DNA of 64,000 nt from Betaproteobacteria bacterium (GTDB taxonomy: Bacteria > Pseudomonadota > Gammaproteobacteria > Burkholderiales > Ga0077523): contig WGLR01000013.1 in NCBI GenBank assembly GCA_016125475.1, positions 44,891 through 108,890 of the forward strand, in the 5' to 3' direction. Positions 17,608-25,946 of this stretch are shown here, piece by piece. Both the position numbers and the translations under genes were made by a program. Numbering within the stretch: the first letter of the stretch is position 1; each line of letters opens with the position of its first letter. The notes beneath the pieces were generated by a model. The model was not told where the DNA came from. It ran no database searches and was given only the letters and a program-made list of their open reading frames with translations.

Positions 17608-18368
17608 GGCCTGTTTCCCGATGCAGATGAATCGTGAAGGCTAGCATGCGCCGCCCCCTCGGGGCACACGACGCGCAACCCCGCGACGAGATCGATGCCG
17701 GCACGGGACACGTCCGCGCCCATCGCGTAGACCTCGACGCCGGCCGCGAGCGCGTCTCGCAGCGTCCGTCCGTAGACCGGATCGATGGTGTCCGCAGGCC
17801 TGACCTCGACCACGTCCGCGCGCTGCACGCAGAACACGAGGGCGGCACGATCGCCACGTGCGACGCGGGCCACGAGTTCGCGCAGGTGCTTCGTGCCCCG
17901 GGTGCTGACCGCGTCGGGAAAGAGCGCGATTCCGTTCTCGACCGCCGCCGTCACGTTCTTCACTTCCACGTAGCAGTCCGGCCGCCCGGGACCCTGCAGC
18001 AACAGGTCGATGCGGCTCCGTTCCTCGCCGTAGGGGACCTCCGCGCGTGTCTGAGCATGGCCCGCGAGCGCGGGAATCCTCCCGGCCCGGATGGCCTCGC
18101 ACACGAGCGTGTTCGCGCGGTGCGTGTTGATGCCGACCAGCGTTCCGTCCCGCAGCTCCGTCAGTTCCCATCGGTACGCGCACTTGCGCGCGGGTGACGG
18201 GTCGTGCGCGAGCCAGACTTCGGAGCCGGACCCGGCGACTCCCAGCATGGATCCCGTGTTCGGGCAGTGGGCGGTGACGGTCTCGCCGGAATCGAGCAGG
18301 ACATCCGCGAGGAATCGCCTGTAACGCGCGAGCAGTCGCCCCCGGACGAGCGGCTTCTCAAACCTCAA
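17604..18368 (-). CDS. sfsA: SfsA family DNA/RNA nuclease-like protein
   Basis: This 254-residue protein matches SfsA throughout: RRFLADVLL near the N-terminus, AHCPNTGSM (about 33-41), and the nuclease-like core DLLLQGPG...CYVEVKNVT followed by LFPDAVSTRGTKHL. SfsA was named for sugar fermentation stimulation in E. coli and binds DNA; its physiological role is unsettled. The start is TTG, overlapping the stop of the FemAB-like gene by 11 bp; it places the N-terminus exactly as in E. coli SfsA. The 3' end overlaps the ThDP gene start. The C-terminal ~10 residues are low complexity. Confidence 0.93.
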   Translation of the reverse strand: MRFEKPLVRGRLLARYRRFLADVLLDSGETVTAHCPNTGSMLGVAGSGSEVWLAHDPSPARKCAYRWELTELRDGTLVGINTHRANTLVCEAIRAGRIPALAGHAQTRAEVPYGEERSRIDLLLQGPGRPDCYVEVKNVTAAVENGIALFPDAVSTRGTKHLRELVARVARGDRAALVFCVQRADVVEVRPADTIDPVYGRTLRDALAAGVEVYAMGADVSRAGIDLVAGLRVVCPEGAAHASLHDSSASGNRP

Positions 18369-19500
18369 GACCGTCGTCCTTGAACGGCGCGTGTTCCTCG
18401 AGCTCGTTCACGTAAGCGGCCACGCCCCGGGACTCGCGCTGCACGTAGTCCCGCACGGCCCGGTCGAACCGCGGATCGGCGACCCAGTGTGCCGAGTAGG
18501 TCGTCACCGGCATGAGGCCGCGCGCGAGCTTGTGCTCGCCCTGGGCGCCCCCTTCGAACCGCGCGATGCCGCGCGCGATGCAGAATTCGATCGCCTGGTA
18601 ATAGCACGCCTCGAAGTGGAGGCCCGGGACGTACGTGGTGGTCCCCCAGTAGCGTCCGTAGAGCGCGTCGGCCGAGAACACGTCGAGCGCGGCACAGACC
18701 GGCTCACCCTCGCGCAGTCCCAGCGCGAGCAGCAGGTTCGGCGACATCGAGCGGCCGATGCGGCGGAAGAAGTCGAGATTGAGGTAGGGCGTCGAATGAT
18801 GTCGCCGGTAGGTGTCCTGGTAGCAGCGTGCGAAGAAGCGCCAGTCCTCGTCCGTGATCTCGTCGCCCACCTTCCACACGAACTCCACGCCGGCCTCACG
18901 GACCCGGCGGCGTTCCTGCCGGATCTTCTTGCGCTTCTCGTGGTTCATGCGCGCGAGGAAGTCCTCGAACGACCGGAAGCCTTCGTTGTGCCAGTGGAAC
19001 TGGACCGTCCGCCGCAGCATGAGGCCCGCCTGTTCACACTCGAGGGCCTGTGCTTCGGTCGGGAACAGGCAGTGGAAGCTCGACACCTCGAGCTCCTGCG
19101 CGAGCCGGATCGCTCCCTGCAGCAGGGCCGACCGGTCGCGGGCCTCCGTCGCGAGCAGTCGCGGACCCGCGACCGGGGTGAACGGAATCGCGCACAGCAG
19201 TTTGGGGTAGTACGTCCCGCCCGCCCGGTGCCAGGCATCCGCCCAGGCCCAGTCGAAGACGTACTCCCCGTACGAGTGGTCCTTGAGATAGAGGGGCAGG
19301 GCGCCCGCGAGATGGCCTCCACGCCGGAGCAGCAGAAAGCGCGGCGTCCAGCCCGAGTCCGGGGCGGCCGAGCCGCTCTCGTGCAGCGCGTGCAGGAACG
19401 CGTGCGACAGGAGCGGATGCCCGGACGCGAGGCGGTCCCACTCCCCGGCCGGCACGTCTGCCAGGGTGTCGACGACTTCGAGCAAGATTTGGTCGGACAT
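18358..19500 (-). CDS. FemAB-like/GNAT-fold protein (DUF482, 'peptidogalycan' family)
   Basis: This 380-residue protein begins MSDQILLEVVDTLADV and is typical of DUF482: HPLLSHAFLHALHESGSA near the N-terminus, LPLYLKDHSYGEYVFDWAWADAW, a basic MNHEKRKKIRQERRR helix, and a C-terminal GNAT-like half with RFEGGAQGEHKLARG. The family is related to FemAB aminoacyltransferases but its substrate is unknown. It is the promoter-proximal gene of a leftward operon with sfsA and the ThDP enzyme. Its start is divergent from nadE, and its first codons overlap the likely nadE promoter. Confidence 0.82.
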   Translation of the reverse strand: MSDQILLEVVDTLADVPAGEWDRLASGHPLLSHAFLHALHESGSAAPDSGWTPRFLLLRRGGHLAGALPLYLKDHSYGEYVFDWAWADAWHRAGGTYYPKLLCAIPFTPVAGPRLLATEARDRSALLQGAIRLAQELEVSSFHCLFPTEAQALECEQAGLMLRRTVQFHWHNEGFRSFEDFLARMNHEKRKKIRQERRRVREAGVEFVWKVGDEITDEDWRFFARCYQDTYRRHHSTPYLNLDFFRRIGRSMSPNLLLALGLREGEPVCAALDVFSADALYGRYWGTTTYVPGLHFEACYYQAIEFCIARGIARFEGGAQGEHKLARGLMPVTTYSAHWVADPRFDRAVRDYVQRESRGVAAYVNELEEHAPFKDDGLEV

Positions 19501-19518
19501 GGATCTGACGGCTATATT
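19489..19518 (+). promoter_or_regulatory. candidate sigma-70 promoter for nadE
   Basis: TTGGTC (19489-19494) and TATATT (19513-19518) are separated by 18 bases and lie about 50 bases before the nadE ATG. The -10 matches five of six consensus bases. The -35 sits inside the first codons of the divergent FemAB-like gene. Confidence 0.45.
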
Positions 19519-19568
19519 ACCCGGCCCGCAACCCGTGGATACGGCCGGCCCTACCGGCCCGAGAATCG

Positions 19569-21236
19569 ATGAAGATTGCCCTCGCCCAGATCGACTGCAC
19601 CCTAGGCGACCTCGCCGGGAACTCCGCACGCATCGCGGATGCCGCCCAGCGCGCGCGCACGCTCGGTGCCGACGTGCTCCTCACGCCCGAACTGTCGATC
19701 TGCGGCTACCCCCCGGAGGATCTCCTGTTCCGGGACGACTTCGTGCGGGCCTGCGAGAACGCCGTCCAGGAACTCGCGGCGCGCACGCACGGCATCACCG
19801 TGATCGTCGGTCATCCGTCAGGGACACGCGGCCACCTGCACAACGCGGCTTCCGTGCTCGCGAACGGACGGGTGGTCGCCACCTACGCGAAACACGACCT
19901 GCCGAACTATACCGTCTTCGACGAGGAACGCTATTTCGACCCCGGCAACGAACCCTGCGTGGTCGAGATCGCCGGGATGCGGGTCGGCATCAACATCTGC
20001 GAGGACGTCTGGGGCACTTCCGGGGCGCGGGCAGCCCGCCCCGCGGCAGCCCAGGCGTTCTCGGCGGCCACCTGGGACGCCGAAGCCCCGCGCGCGGCAC
20101 GCGCGGCCGGTGCGCAGGTGCTGCTCGTCCTGAATGCCTCGCCGTATCACCTCAACAAGATCGCCACGCGCTACGAGGTCGTCCGCGCACGCGCGCGGGA
20201 GACCGGCCTGCCGATCGTGTTCTGCAACCTCGTGGGCGGCCAGGACGAGCTCGTGTTCGACGGCGCGTCGTTCGTGATGGACGGCCGGGGCCAGGTGACC
20301 CACCAGTACGCGAGCTTCGAGGAGGCGCTGGCCGTCGTGGAGATCGGCCCGGAGGGGCCCGTGGGGACCGATCTCGCGCCCGAGCCCTCCCTCGAGGCCA
20401 TGGCCTACCGCGCGCTCTGCGTGGGGGTTCGCGACTACGTGCGGAAGAACGGCTTTCCGGGCGTGCTGATCGGCTTGTCCGGGGGCATCGATTCCGCGAT
20501 CACGCTGTGTGTCGCCGCCGATGCGCTCGGGCCCGATCAGGTGCGCGCGGTCATGATGCCGTCCCGGTACACGGCGCAGATGAGTCTCGACGATGCAGCG
20601 GCCCTCGCCGCGAATCTCGGGGTGCCGTACTCCGTCCTGCCGATCAGCGGCGTGTACGACGCGTTCGAAGGCACGCTCGCGACCGAGTTCTCGGGCCTCG
20701 CCGTGGACACGACCGAGGAGAACCTGCAGTCCCGGATCCGCGGCACGCTGCTGATGGCCCTCTCGAACAAGTTCGGGTCGATCGTGCTCACGACCGGTAA
20801 CAAGAGCGAGATGGCCATGGGGTACGCAACGCTCTACGGCGACATGGCGGGCGGCTTCGGTGTGCTGAAGGACATCAGCAAGACACTCGTGTACCGGCTT
20901 TCGCACTATCGCAATTCGGTCGGCCCCGTGATCCCCGAGCGCATCATCACGCGCCCGCCGTCCGCGGAACTGAAGCCCGACCAGACCGATCAGGACAGCC
21001 TGCCGCCCTACGAGGTCCTCGACGCGATCATGGAAATGTACGTGGAGCAGGACATGGCGCCGAGCGCGATCATCGGCAAGGGGTTCGCGCGCGCGGACGT
21101 CGAGAGGGTCGTGCGACTGCTCACCGTGAGCGAGTACAAGCGTCGCCAGGCACCCGTGGGCGTGCGCATCACGCCGCGCGGTTTCGGCAAGGACTGGCGC
21201 TACCCGATCACCAACCGGTACCGCGACAAGTTCTGA
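19569..21236 (+). CDS. nadE: glutamine-dependent NAD+ synthetase
   Basis: This 555-residue fusion of a nitrilase-type glutaminase and an NAD synthetase forms NAD+ from deamido-NAD+, ATP and glutamine in the last step of NAD synthesis. The amidase triad is visible as E41 (TPELSICGY), K108 (AKHDLPNY) and C144 (INICEDVWG). The synthetase domain begins near residue 280 with the PP-loop LSGGIDS (about 303-309), and includes TGNKSEMAMGYATLYGD. The length is normal. An Ala-rich insert (about residues 150-175) interrupts the amidase domain after the Cys region. It is monocistronic and convergent with the response regulator. Confidence 0.96.
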   Translation: MKIALAQIDCTLGDLAGNSARIADAAQRARTLGADVLLTPELSICGYPPEDLLFRDDFVRACENAVQELAARTHGITVIVGHPSGTRGHLHNAASVLANGRVVATYAKHDLPNYTVFDEERYFDPGNEPCVVEIAGMRVGINICEDVWGTSGARAARPAAAQAFSAATWDAEAPRAARAAGAQVLLVLNASPYHLNKIATRYEVVRARARETGLPIVFCNLVGGQDELVFDGASFVMDGRGQVTHQYASFEEALAVVEIGPEGPVGTDLAPEPSLEAMAYRALCVGVRDYVRKNGFPGVLIGLSGGIDSAITLCVAADALGPDQVRAVMMPSRYTAQMSLDDAAALAANLGVPYSVLPISGVYDAFEGTLATEFSGLAVDTTEENLQSRIRGTLLMALSNKFGSIVLTTGNKSEMAMGYATLYGDMAGGFGVLKDISKTLVYRLSHYRNSVGPVIPERIITRPPSAELKPDQTDQDSLPPYEVLDAIMEMYVEQDMAPSAIIGKGFARADVERVVRLLTVSEYKRRQAPVGVRITPRGFGKDWRYPITNRYRDKF

Positions 21237-21326
21237 GCGCCGCCTCCGGCGGACCGTCGCCGGACGGCACGAATTTCCGGGGGGCGGGGCATCCGCGTGC
21301 CGGCCGGCGCGGTACGACGTGTCCGG

Positions 21327-22247
21327 CTACGCGTCGCGGAAGGCGCTGATCGCGAGTGCGGTGGCGGCGGCCCGGTTCTCGACGCCGAGCTTCACGAAGA
21401 TGCGTTCGAGGTGCTTGTCCACGGTCCTCGGGCTGAGTCCCAGAATTTCCCCGACATCGCGGCTGCTCTTGCCGCGCGCGATCCAGATGAGCACTTCGGC
21501 CTCGCGGTCGGTCAGCTGGAACCTCCCCGCGAGGAGCCGCCGCTGCTCCGCGTCGTCGGACTCCGACACCGCCACCAGATACTCGTCGTCGCCCACGCTG
21601 CCGAGCGTCGCCAGCGTGAAGCGCGGTTCGCCCGACGGCCAGGCGAGCGGCCTGGAGGAGGGGCCGGTTCGCGTCTGCGCCAGCCACGTCACGATCTCGG
21701 GCGGCATCCGCAGCGTCTGCGCACGATCGGCCGTGTTCCCGAGCGCCGCGACGAAACGGTCCGCCCGGGGCGTGTGCCAGCGGACCTCCCCCGACGAGGC
21801 GAGTGCGACGAGTGCGCGACCCGCCGCGTCGAGCGCGGCGCGCGCGCTGGACATGCGCCGGGCCGTCGCCACGTGCGTGCGGATGCGGGCGATGAGCGCG
21901 TCGGGGTCGATCGGCTTCGTCACGTAGTCCACGCCGCCGGCCTCGAAGCCCCGGACGACGTGCTCGGTATCGGCGAGGCCTGTCATGAAGATGATCGGCA
22001 CCTGCGACATGGCGGGCTGCAGCCGCATCGACGCACAGGTCTCGAAGCCGTCCATGCCGGGCATCACGGCGTCGAGCAGCACGACGTCCGGCGTGATCCG
22101 TCCGACCCGTTCGATCGCGGACAGACCGTCCGTCGCGACGAGTACGGTCATGTCGGCGGCCTCGAGCGCATCGGTGAGCAGCGAGAGCGTGTCCGGTGCG
22201 TCGTCCACGACGAGCACGATGTCCCGGCGGGCGTGATCAGACGGCAT
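21327..22247 (-). CDS. LuxR/NarL-family response regulator of the NCS1-kinase pair
   Basis: This 306-residue protein has an N-terminal receiver with acidic pocket D15-D16, phospho-acceptor D59 (LLDAVMPG) and K111 (TKPID). A middle linker of about 100 residues follows, then a C-terminal LuxR-type helix-turn-helix (LTDREAEVL...SRDVGEILGLSPRTVDKHLERIF, about 240-300). The ATG overlaps the end of the upstream kinase by 11 bp, so the two form a coupled two-component pair. The probable targets are the divergent urt-fmd genes. The linker between receiver and HTH is longer than in NarL and may hold a PAS-like sensory fold. Confidence 0.88.
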   Translation of the reverse strand: MPSDHARRDIVLVVDDAPDTLSLLTDALEAADMTVLVATDGLSAIERVGRITPDVVLLDAVMPGMDGFETCASMRLQPAMSQVPIIFMTGLADTEHVVRGFEAGGVDYVTKPIDPDALIARIRTHVATARRMSSARAALDAAGRALVALASSGEVRWHTPRADRFVAALGNTADRAQTLRMPPEIVTWLAQTRTGPSSRPLAWPSGEPRFTLATLGSVGDDEYLVAVSESDDAEQRRLLAGRFQLTDREAEVLIWIARGKSSRDVGEILGLSPRTVDKHLERIFVKLGVENRAAATALAISAFRDA

Positions 22248-25200
22248 GGTCACCGAGCGCCTCGACGGCCCTGAGGAACTGCTTGAGCTGGAAGTCGCGC
22301 ACGAGCGGTCGGAGGCGCGTCGCCACCGCACGGGCCTGGTCGTCGCCGGACTCCAGCTCGTCGAGCTTGCGCTGGATGCCCCGCACGTAGCCGATCTCGC
22401 CGAGCGCGCGCAGCGAGTCCACGACGGCGCGCGGCACCACGATCGCGGGCGAAGCGGGAACCGCGTCGGCGGCTGCGGCGGCAGGTTCGTTGTCGTGGCG
22501 CCACTCGATGTGCAGGGCGCTCTGCAGCTTCTCGAAAAGCCGCGAGAAATCCACGGGCTTGACCAGAAAGCCGTCGTGCACGGAACCGTCGGCCGGATCC
22601 TTCCGACTTTCGAACGCGTTCGCGGACACCATCACGATCGGCGTCGCCTCGTGCGTGCCGTCCCGCAGCCTGCGCGCGAGCGTCCAGCCGTCGATGCCGG
22701 GCATGGAGATGTCGAGCAGGAACAGGTGAACCGTCTCGGTCGCGGCCTTCGCGAGACACGCCGTCGCGTCCTCGGCCGTCAGGACCCGGAAGCCCAGCGG
22801 TTCGAGAAGCTGCACCATGAACTCCCGGTGCGTCGCGTCGTCGTCGGTGACGAGCACGGCCCGGCGCGGGCCGTGGTACCCCGTCACGAGCCGCAGCGGC
22901 AGCGGTGCGGTCGACGGCACCGCGACCGGCGAGAGCATGACCTTCACCCGGAAGGAGCTGCCCGCACCCGGGGCGCTTTCGAGAGAGAGGCTCCCGCCCA
23001 TGATCTCCGTGAGCAGCTTGCTGATCGTGAGTCCGAGCCCGGTGCCGGGCACGGCATTGCCGGGACCGGACCGGCCGCGTTCGAACGGCTGGAACACCCG
23101 GTCTTGATCGTCGGGCGCGATGCCGATGCCGGTGTCCCGCACTTCGAACTCGACGAGCTGGCGCCGATAGCCGACGCGCAGGGTGACGCTCCCCGACTCG
23201 GTGAACTTGATCGCGTTCGAGAGCAGGTTGATCAGGATCTGACGCAGCCGCTTCTCGTCGCCGCTCACGACATCGGGCAGGACGGAGGCCCGCTCGAAGC
23301 GGAACTCGAGCCCCCTGTTGGCCGCCTGCACGCGAAACATCCCGACGAGCTGCGCGAGGAAGTCGTTGAGACGGATCTCGCCGCGATGCAGGTGCAGCTT
23401 GCCGGCCTCGATGCGCGCGATGTCGAGCAGGCCGTCGATGAGGCTCGCGAGATGATCGCCGCTGCGGCGGATGATGCCCAGTGCCTCGCAGAGCTTCTCG
23501 CCGACGCCAGGCTCGCGCTGCATGAGCTGGGCGTAGCCGAGGATCGTGTTGAGCGGCGTCCGGAGCTCGTGGCTGATCCCCGTCACGTAGCGGCTCTTCG
23601 CGAGGTTCGCGGACTCGGCCGCCTCCTTCGCGCGCTGCAGTTGCGCGTCGGTCCGCTTGTGCGCGCGGATCTCGCGCATCAGCAGGCGGGTCTGCCGCTG
23701 CGACTCCGACTCCGCGACGCGCCGGCTCTCCTGGGCCAGCACGAATAGCCACGCGGCGACGCCCGCCACGAGCATCAGGAACAGGAACACCTTCCAGAGC
23801 GACGCGCTCACGAGCGCGGCTTCCGGGCCCGCATTGAGCATGACCTGGTAGTCCACGAGCGCGAAGATGATCGCGATCAGCCCGCCGAGCATCCCGAGCA
23901 CCGCGAAATAGTGACCCAGTCGGGAATCCAGGGCCCGCGCGAGGCCCGGCGCGAGCAGGGCCTCGAGCGTGCGCGTGACCTGTTGTGACAGACGAGCGTG
24001 CGGCTTGCAGGCGTCGTGGCATCGCGCGTCGAGCGAGCAGCAGAGCGAACAGATGGCCCCGGCGTAGGCCGGGCATCGCGCCATGTCCTCGGGCTCGAAC
24101 GCGTTCTCGCAGATGACGCAGCGGACCGTGTCGCCGGCAGCCGAGTAGTCCCGCGGCGTGCGCGCCACGTAGTACCGGCCCCGCGTCGCGAGCGCGATCG
24201 CGGGCGCCGTCGCGAACGCGACACCGAGCGCGACGAACGGCGACATCGCCTGGAGCCACTCGCCGAACACGCCGGAGAAACAGAGGATCGCCGCGACCGA
24301 CGCGATCAGCATCGCGCCGACGCCGACGGGATTGATGTCGTAGAGATGCGCGCGTCGGAACTCGATGTACCGCGGACTCAGGCCCAGCGGCTTGTTCACG
24401 ACGAGGTCCGCCACGAGCGCGCCCACCCACGCGATCGCGACGTTCGAATAGAGGCCGAGCACCTGTTCGAGTGCGCGGAACACGCCGAGCTCCATCAGGA
24501 GCAGCGCGATGAACACGTTGAACACGAGCCAGACGACCCGCCCCGGGTGGATGTGCGTGAGGCGTGCGAAGAAGTTCGACCACGCGATGGAGCCCGCGTA
24601 GGCGTTCGTGACGTTGATCTTGAGCTGCGACAGGATCACGAACAGCGCCGTCACCGCGAGTGCGAGACCGGAGTTCGAGAACACGTAGTGGAAGCCGGTC
24701 AGGTACATCTGTGTCGGCTCGGCGGCGCGTCCGGGCGTCAGTTCGTGCTGGAGCGCGAGGAACGCGAGAAAGGAGCCGGCGAGCAGCTTGAGCGTGCCGA
24801 GCACGATCCACCCCGGGCCCGCGCTGAGCATCGCGGCCCACCATCGGGCCCGGCCGGTGCTGGCCTGCGCGGGCAGGAATCGCAGGAAGTCCACCTGCTC
24901 CCCGATCTGCGCGATCAGCGAGAAGACGACCGCCGAGGCGGTACCGAACAGCATGAGGTCGAAGCGGCCGCCGCCATCGCCGTGGTGGCCCGCGAAAGTC
25001 GTCCAGTCCGAGAAGGCACCGGGGTTCTTCACGGCGATGTACGCGAAGGGCACGAGGTGCAGCAGCAGCCAGAGCGGCTGGGTCCACATCTGGAACTGGC
25101 TGATGAACGTGATGCCGTGCGTGACGAGCGGCACGATCACGACGGAGCAGACGATATAGCCGAGCCAGAGCGGGATGCCGAACGCGAGCTCGAGCGCGAG

Positions 25201-25614
25201 CGACATGATCGCGGCCTCGATCGCGAAGAAGATGAACGTGAACGACGCGTAGATCAGTGACGTGATCGTCGAGCCGATGTAGCCGAAGCCCGCTCCGCGC
25301 GTGAGCAGGTCCATGTCGATGCCGTAGCGGGCCGCGTAGTAGCTGATCGGCAGCCCGGTCAGGAAGATGATCGCGCCGACGACGACGATCGCCCACGTCG
25401 AGTTGACGAATCCGTAGTTGAGCGCGATCGCGCCGCCGATCGCTTCCAGCGCGAGGAAGGAGATCGCCCCGAGTGCGGTGTTCGCGACACGGAACGACGA
25501 CCAGCGCCGCGCGGACTTCGCGGTGAAGCGCAGCGAGTAGTCCTCGAGGGTCTCGTTGGCGACCCACTGGTTGTATTCCCGTCGGATGCGGACGATGCGT
25601 TGCGTGGCGGCCAT
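22237..25614 (-). CDS. hybrid histidine kinase with an NCS1-type permease sensor domain
   Basis: This 1125-residue protein joins four parts. Residues ~20-480 form a complete multi-span NCS1 (purine/cytosine/hydantoin permease-like) transporter, starting with NETLEDYSLR and the RRWSSFRVANTALGAIS motif. Residues 499-536 hold eight cysteines (C499, 502, 514, 522, 525, 526, 532, 536), suggesting a zinc-binding domain. Two more membrane spans (~570-590, ~608-627) lead into a HisKA core with H682 (SHELRTPLN), N800-region N-box and DTGIGI/GTGLGL ATP-binding motifs. A C-terminal receiver has phospho-acceptor D968. The start is the Met followed by the family-like segment. It is the likely sensor for amide or urea substrates used by the divergent urt-fmd operon. 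Confidence 0.9.
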   Translation of the reverse strand: MAATQRIVRIRREYNQWVANETLEDYSLRFTAKSARRWSSFRVANTALGAISFLALEAIGGAIALNYGFVNSTWAIVVVGAIIFLTGLPISYYAARYGIDMDLLTRGAGFGYIGSTITSLIYASFTFIFFAIEAAIMSLALELAFGIPLWLGYIVCSVVIVPLVTHGITFISQFQMWTQPLWLLLHLVPFAYIAVKNPGAFSDWTTFAGHHGDGGGRFDLMLFGTASAVVFSLIAQIGEQVDFLRFLPAQASTGRARWWAAMLSAGPGWIVLGTLKLLAGSFLAFLALQHELTPGRAAEPTQMYLTGFHYVFSNSGLALAVTALFVILSQLKINVTNAYAGSIAWSNFFARLTHIHPGRVVWLVFNVFIALLLMELGVFRALEQVLGLYSNVAIAWVGALVADLVVNKPLGLSPRYIEFRRAHLYDINPVGVGAMLIASVAAILCFSGVFGEWLQAMSPFVALGVAFATAPAIALATRGRYYVARTPRDYSAAGDTVRCVICENAFEPEDMARCPAYAGAICSLCCSLDARCHDACKPHARLSQQVTRTLEALLAPGLARALDSRLGHYFAVLGMLGGLIAIIFALVDYQVMLNAGPEAALVSASLWKVFLFLMLVAGVAAWLFVLAQESRRVAESESQRQTRLLMREIRAHKRTDAQLQRAKEAAESANLAKSRYVTGISHELRTPLNTILGYAQLMQREPGVGEKLCEALGIIRRSGDHLASLIDGLLDIARIEAGKLHLHRGEIRLNDFLAQLVGMFRVQAANRGLEFRFERASVLPDVVSGDEKRLRQILINLLSNAIKFTESGSVTLRVGYRRQLVEFEVRDTGIGIAPDDQDRVFQPFERGRSGPGNAVPGTGLGLTISKLLTEIMGGSLSLESAPGAGSSFRVKVMLSPVAVPSTAPLPLRLVTGYHGPRRAVLVTDDDATHREFMVQLLEPLGFRVLTAEDATACLAKAATETVHLFLLDISMPGIDGWTLARRLRDGTHEATPIVMVSANAFESRKDPADGSVHDGFLVKPVDFSRLFEKLQSALHIEWRHDNEPAAAAADAVPASPAIVVPRAVVDSLRALGEIGYVRGIQRKLDELESGDDQARAVATRLRPLVRDFQLKQFLRAVEALGDHAV

Positions 25615-25946
25615 GATGGTGCGTGTGAACGATGCGCCGCACCCAATTGGGGCGGCGTGCAAGCCATGGTCGCGACCTGCGACTCGGTCGTCTGCACTTT
25701 CGCCTCTGCGTCCGTGCACGATCCCGATCCTGCGAACGACACAGGTGCAACTTCCGCACCAGTACACGAGCCTGCGCCGCACGCGCGAGGCGTCCCGGTT
25801 CTCGAGTGATCGGGTGGGGTCGGACCGTGTCCGTTACGTGAATCTACGTATTGTTGCAGCGCAACCTCACACCTAATCTGGCGCCGTGTTTCGCGGCGTG
25901 ATGGCCACATGCCGCATCTCGCCAACACCACTCACAGGAGATGCCA
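25615..25946. promoter_or_regulatory. divergent control region between sensor kinase and urtA, with tandem TACGT half-sites
   Basis: This 332-bp gap contains no gene. Two TACGT half-sites lie at 25835-25839 and 25845-25850 (the second extends to TACGTA), exactly 10 bp apart and so on one DNA face. Just downstream is a weak promoter-like pair, TTGTTG (25851-25856) and TAATCT (25874-25879) with a 17-bp spacer. The arrangement would suit a NarL/LuxR-type activator overlapping a -35 box. The urtA ribosome site AGGAG is at 25936-25940. Regulator binding is inferred only. Confidence 0.4.

Noticed and set aside
22250..25759. 1169-codon alternative frame over the sensor kinase
   Set aside because: The permease, HisKA and receiver motifs all lie in the other frame; this one shows only basic repeats.
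25881..25896. Sigma-54-like box (TGGCGCC...TTTCGC) before urtA
   Set aside because: The spacing is close, but the -12 element lacks the invariant GC in the right place.
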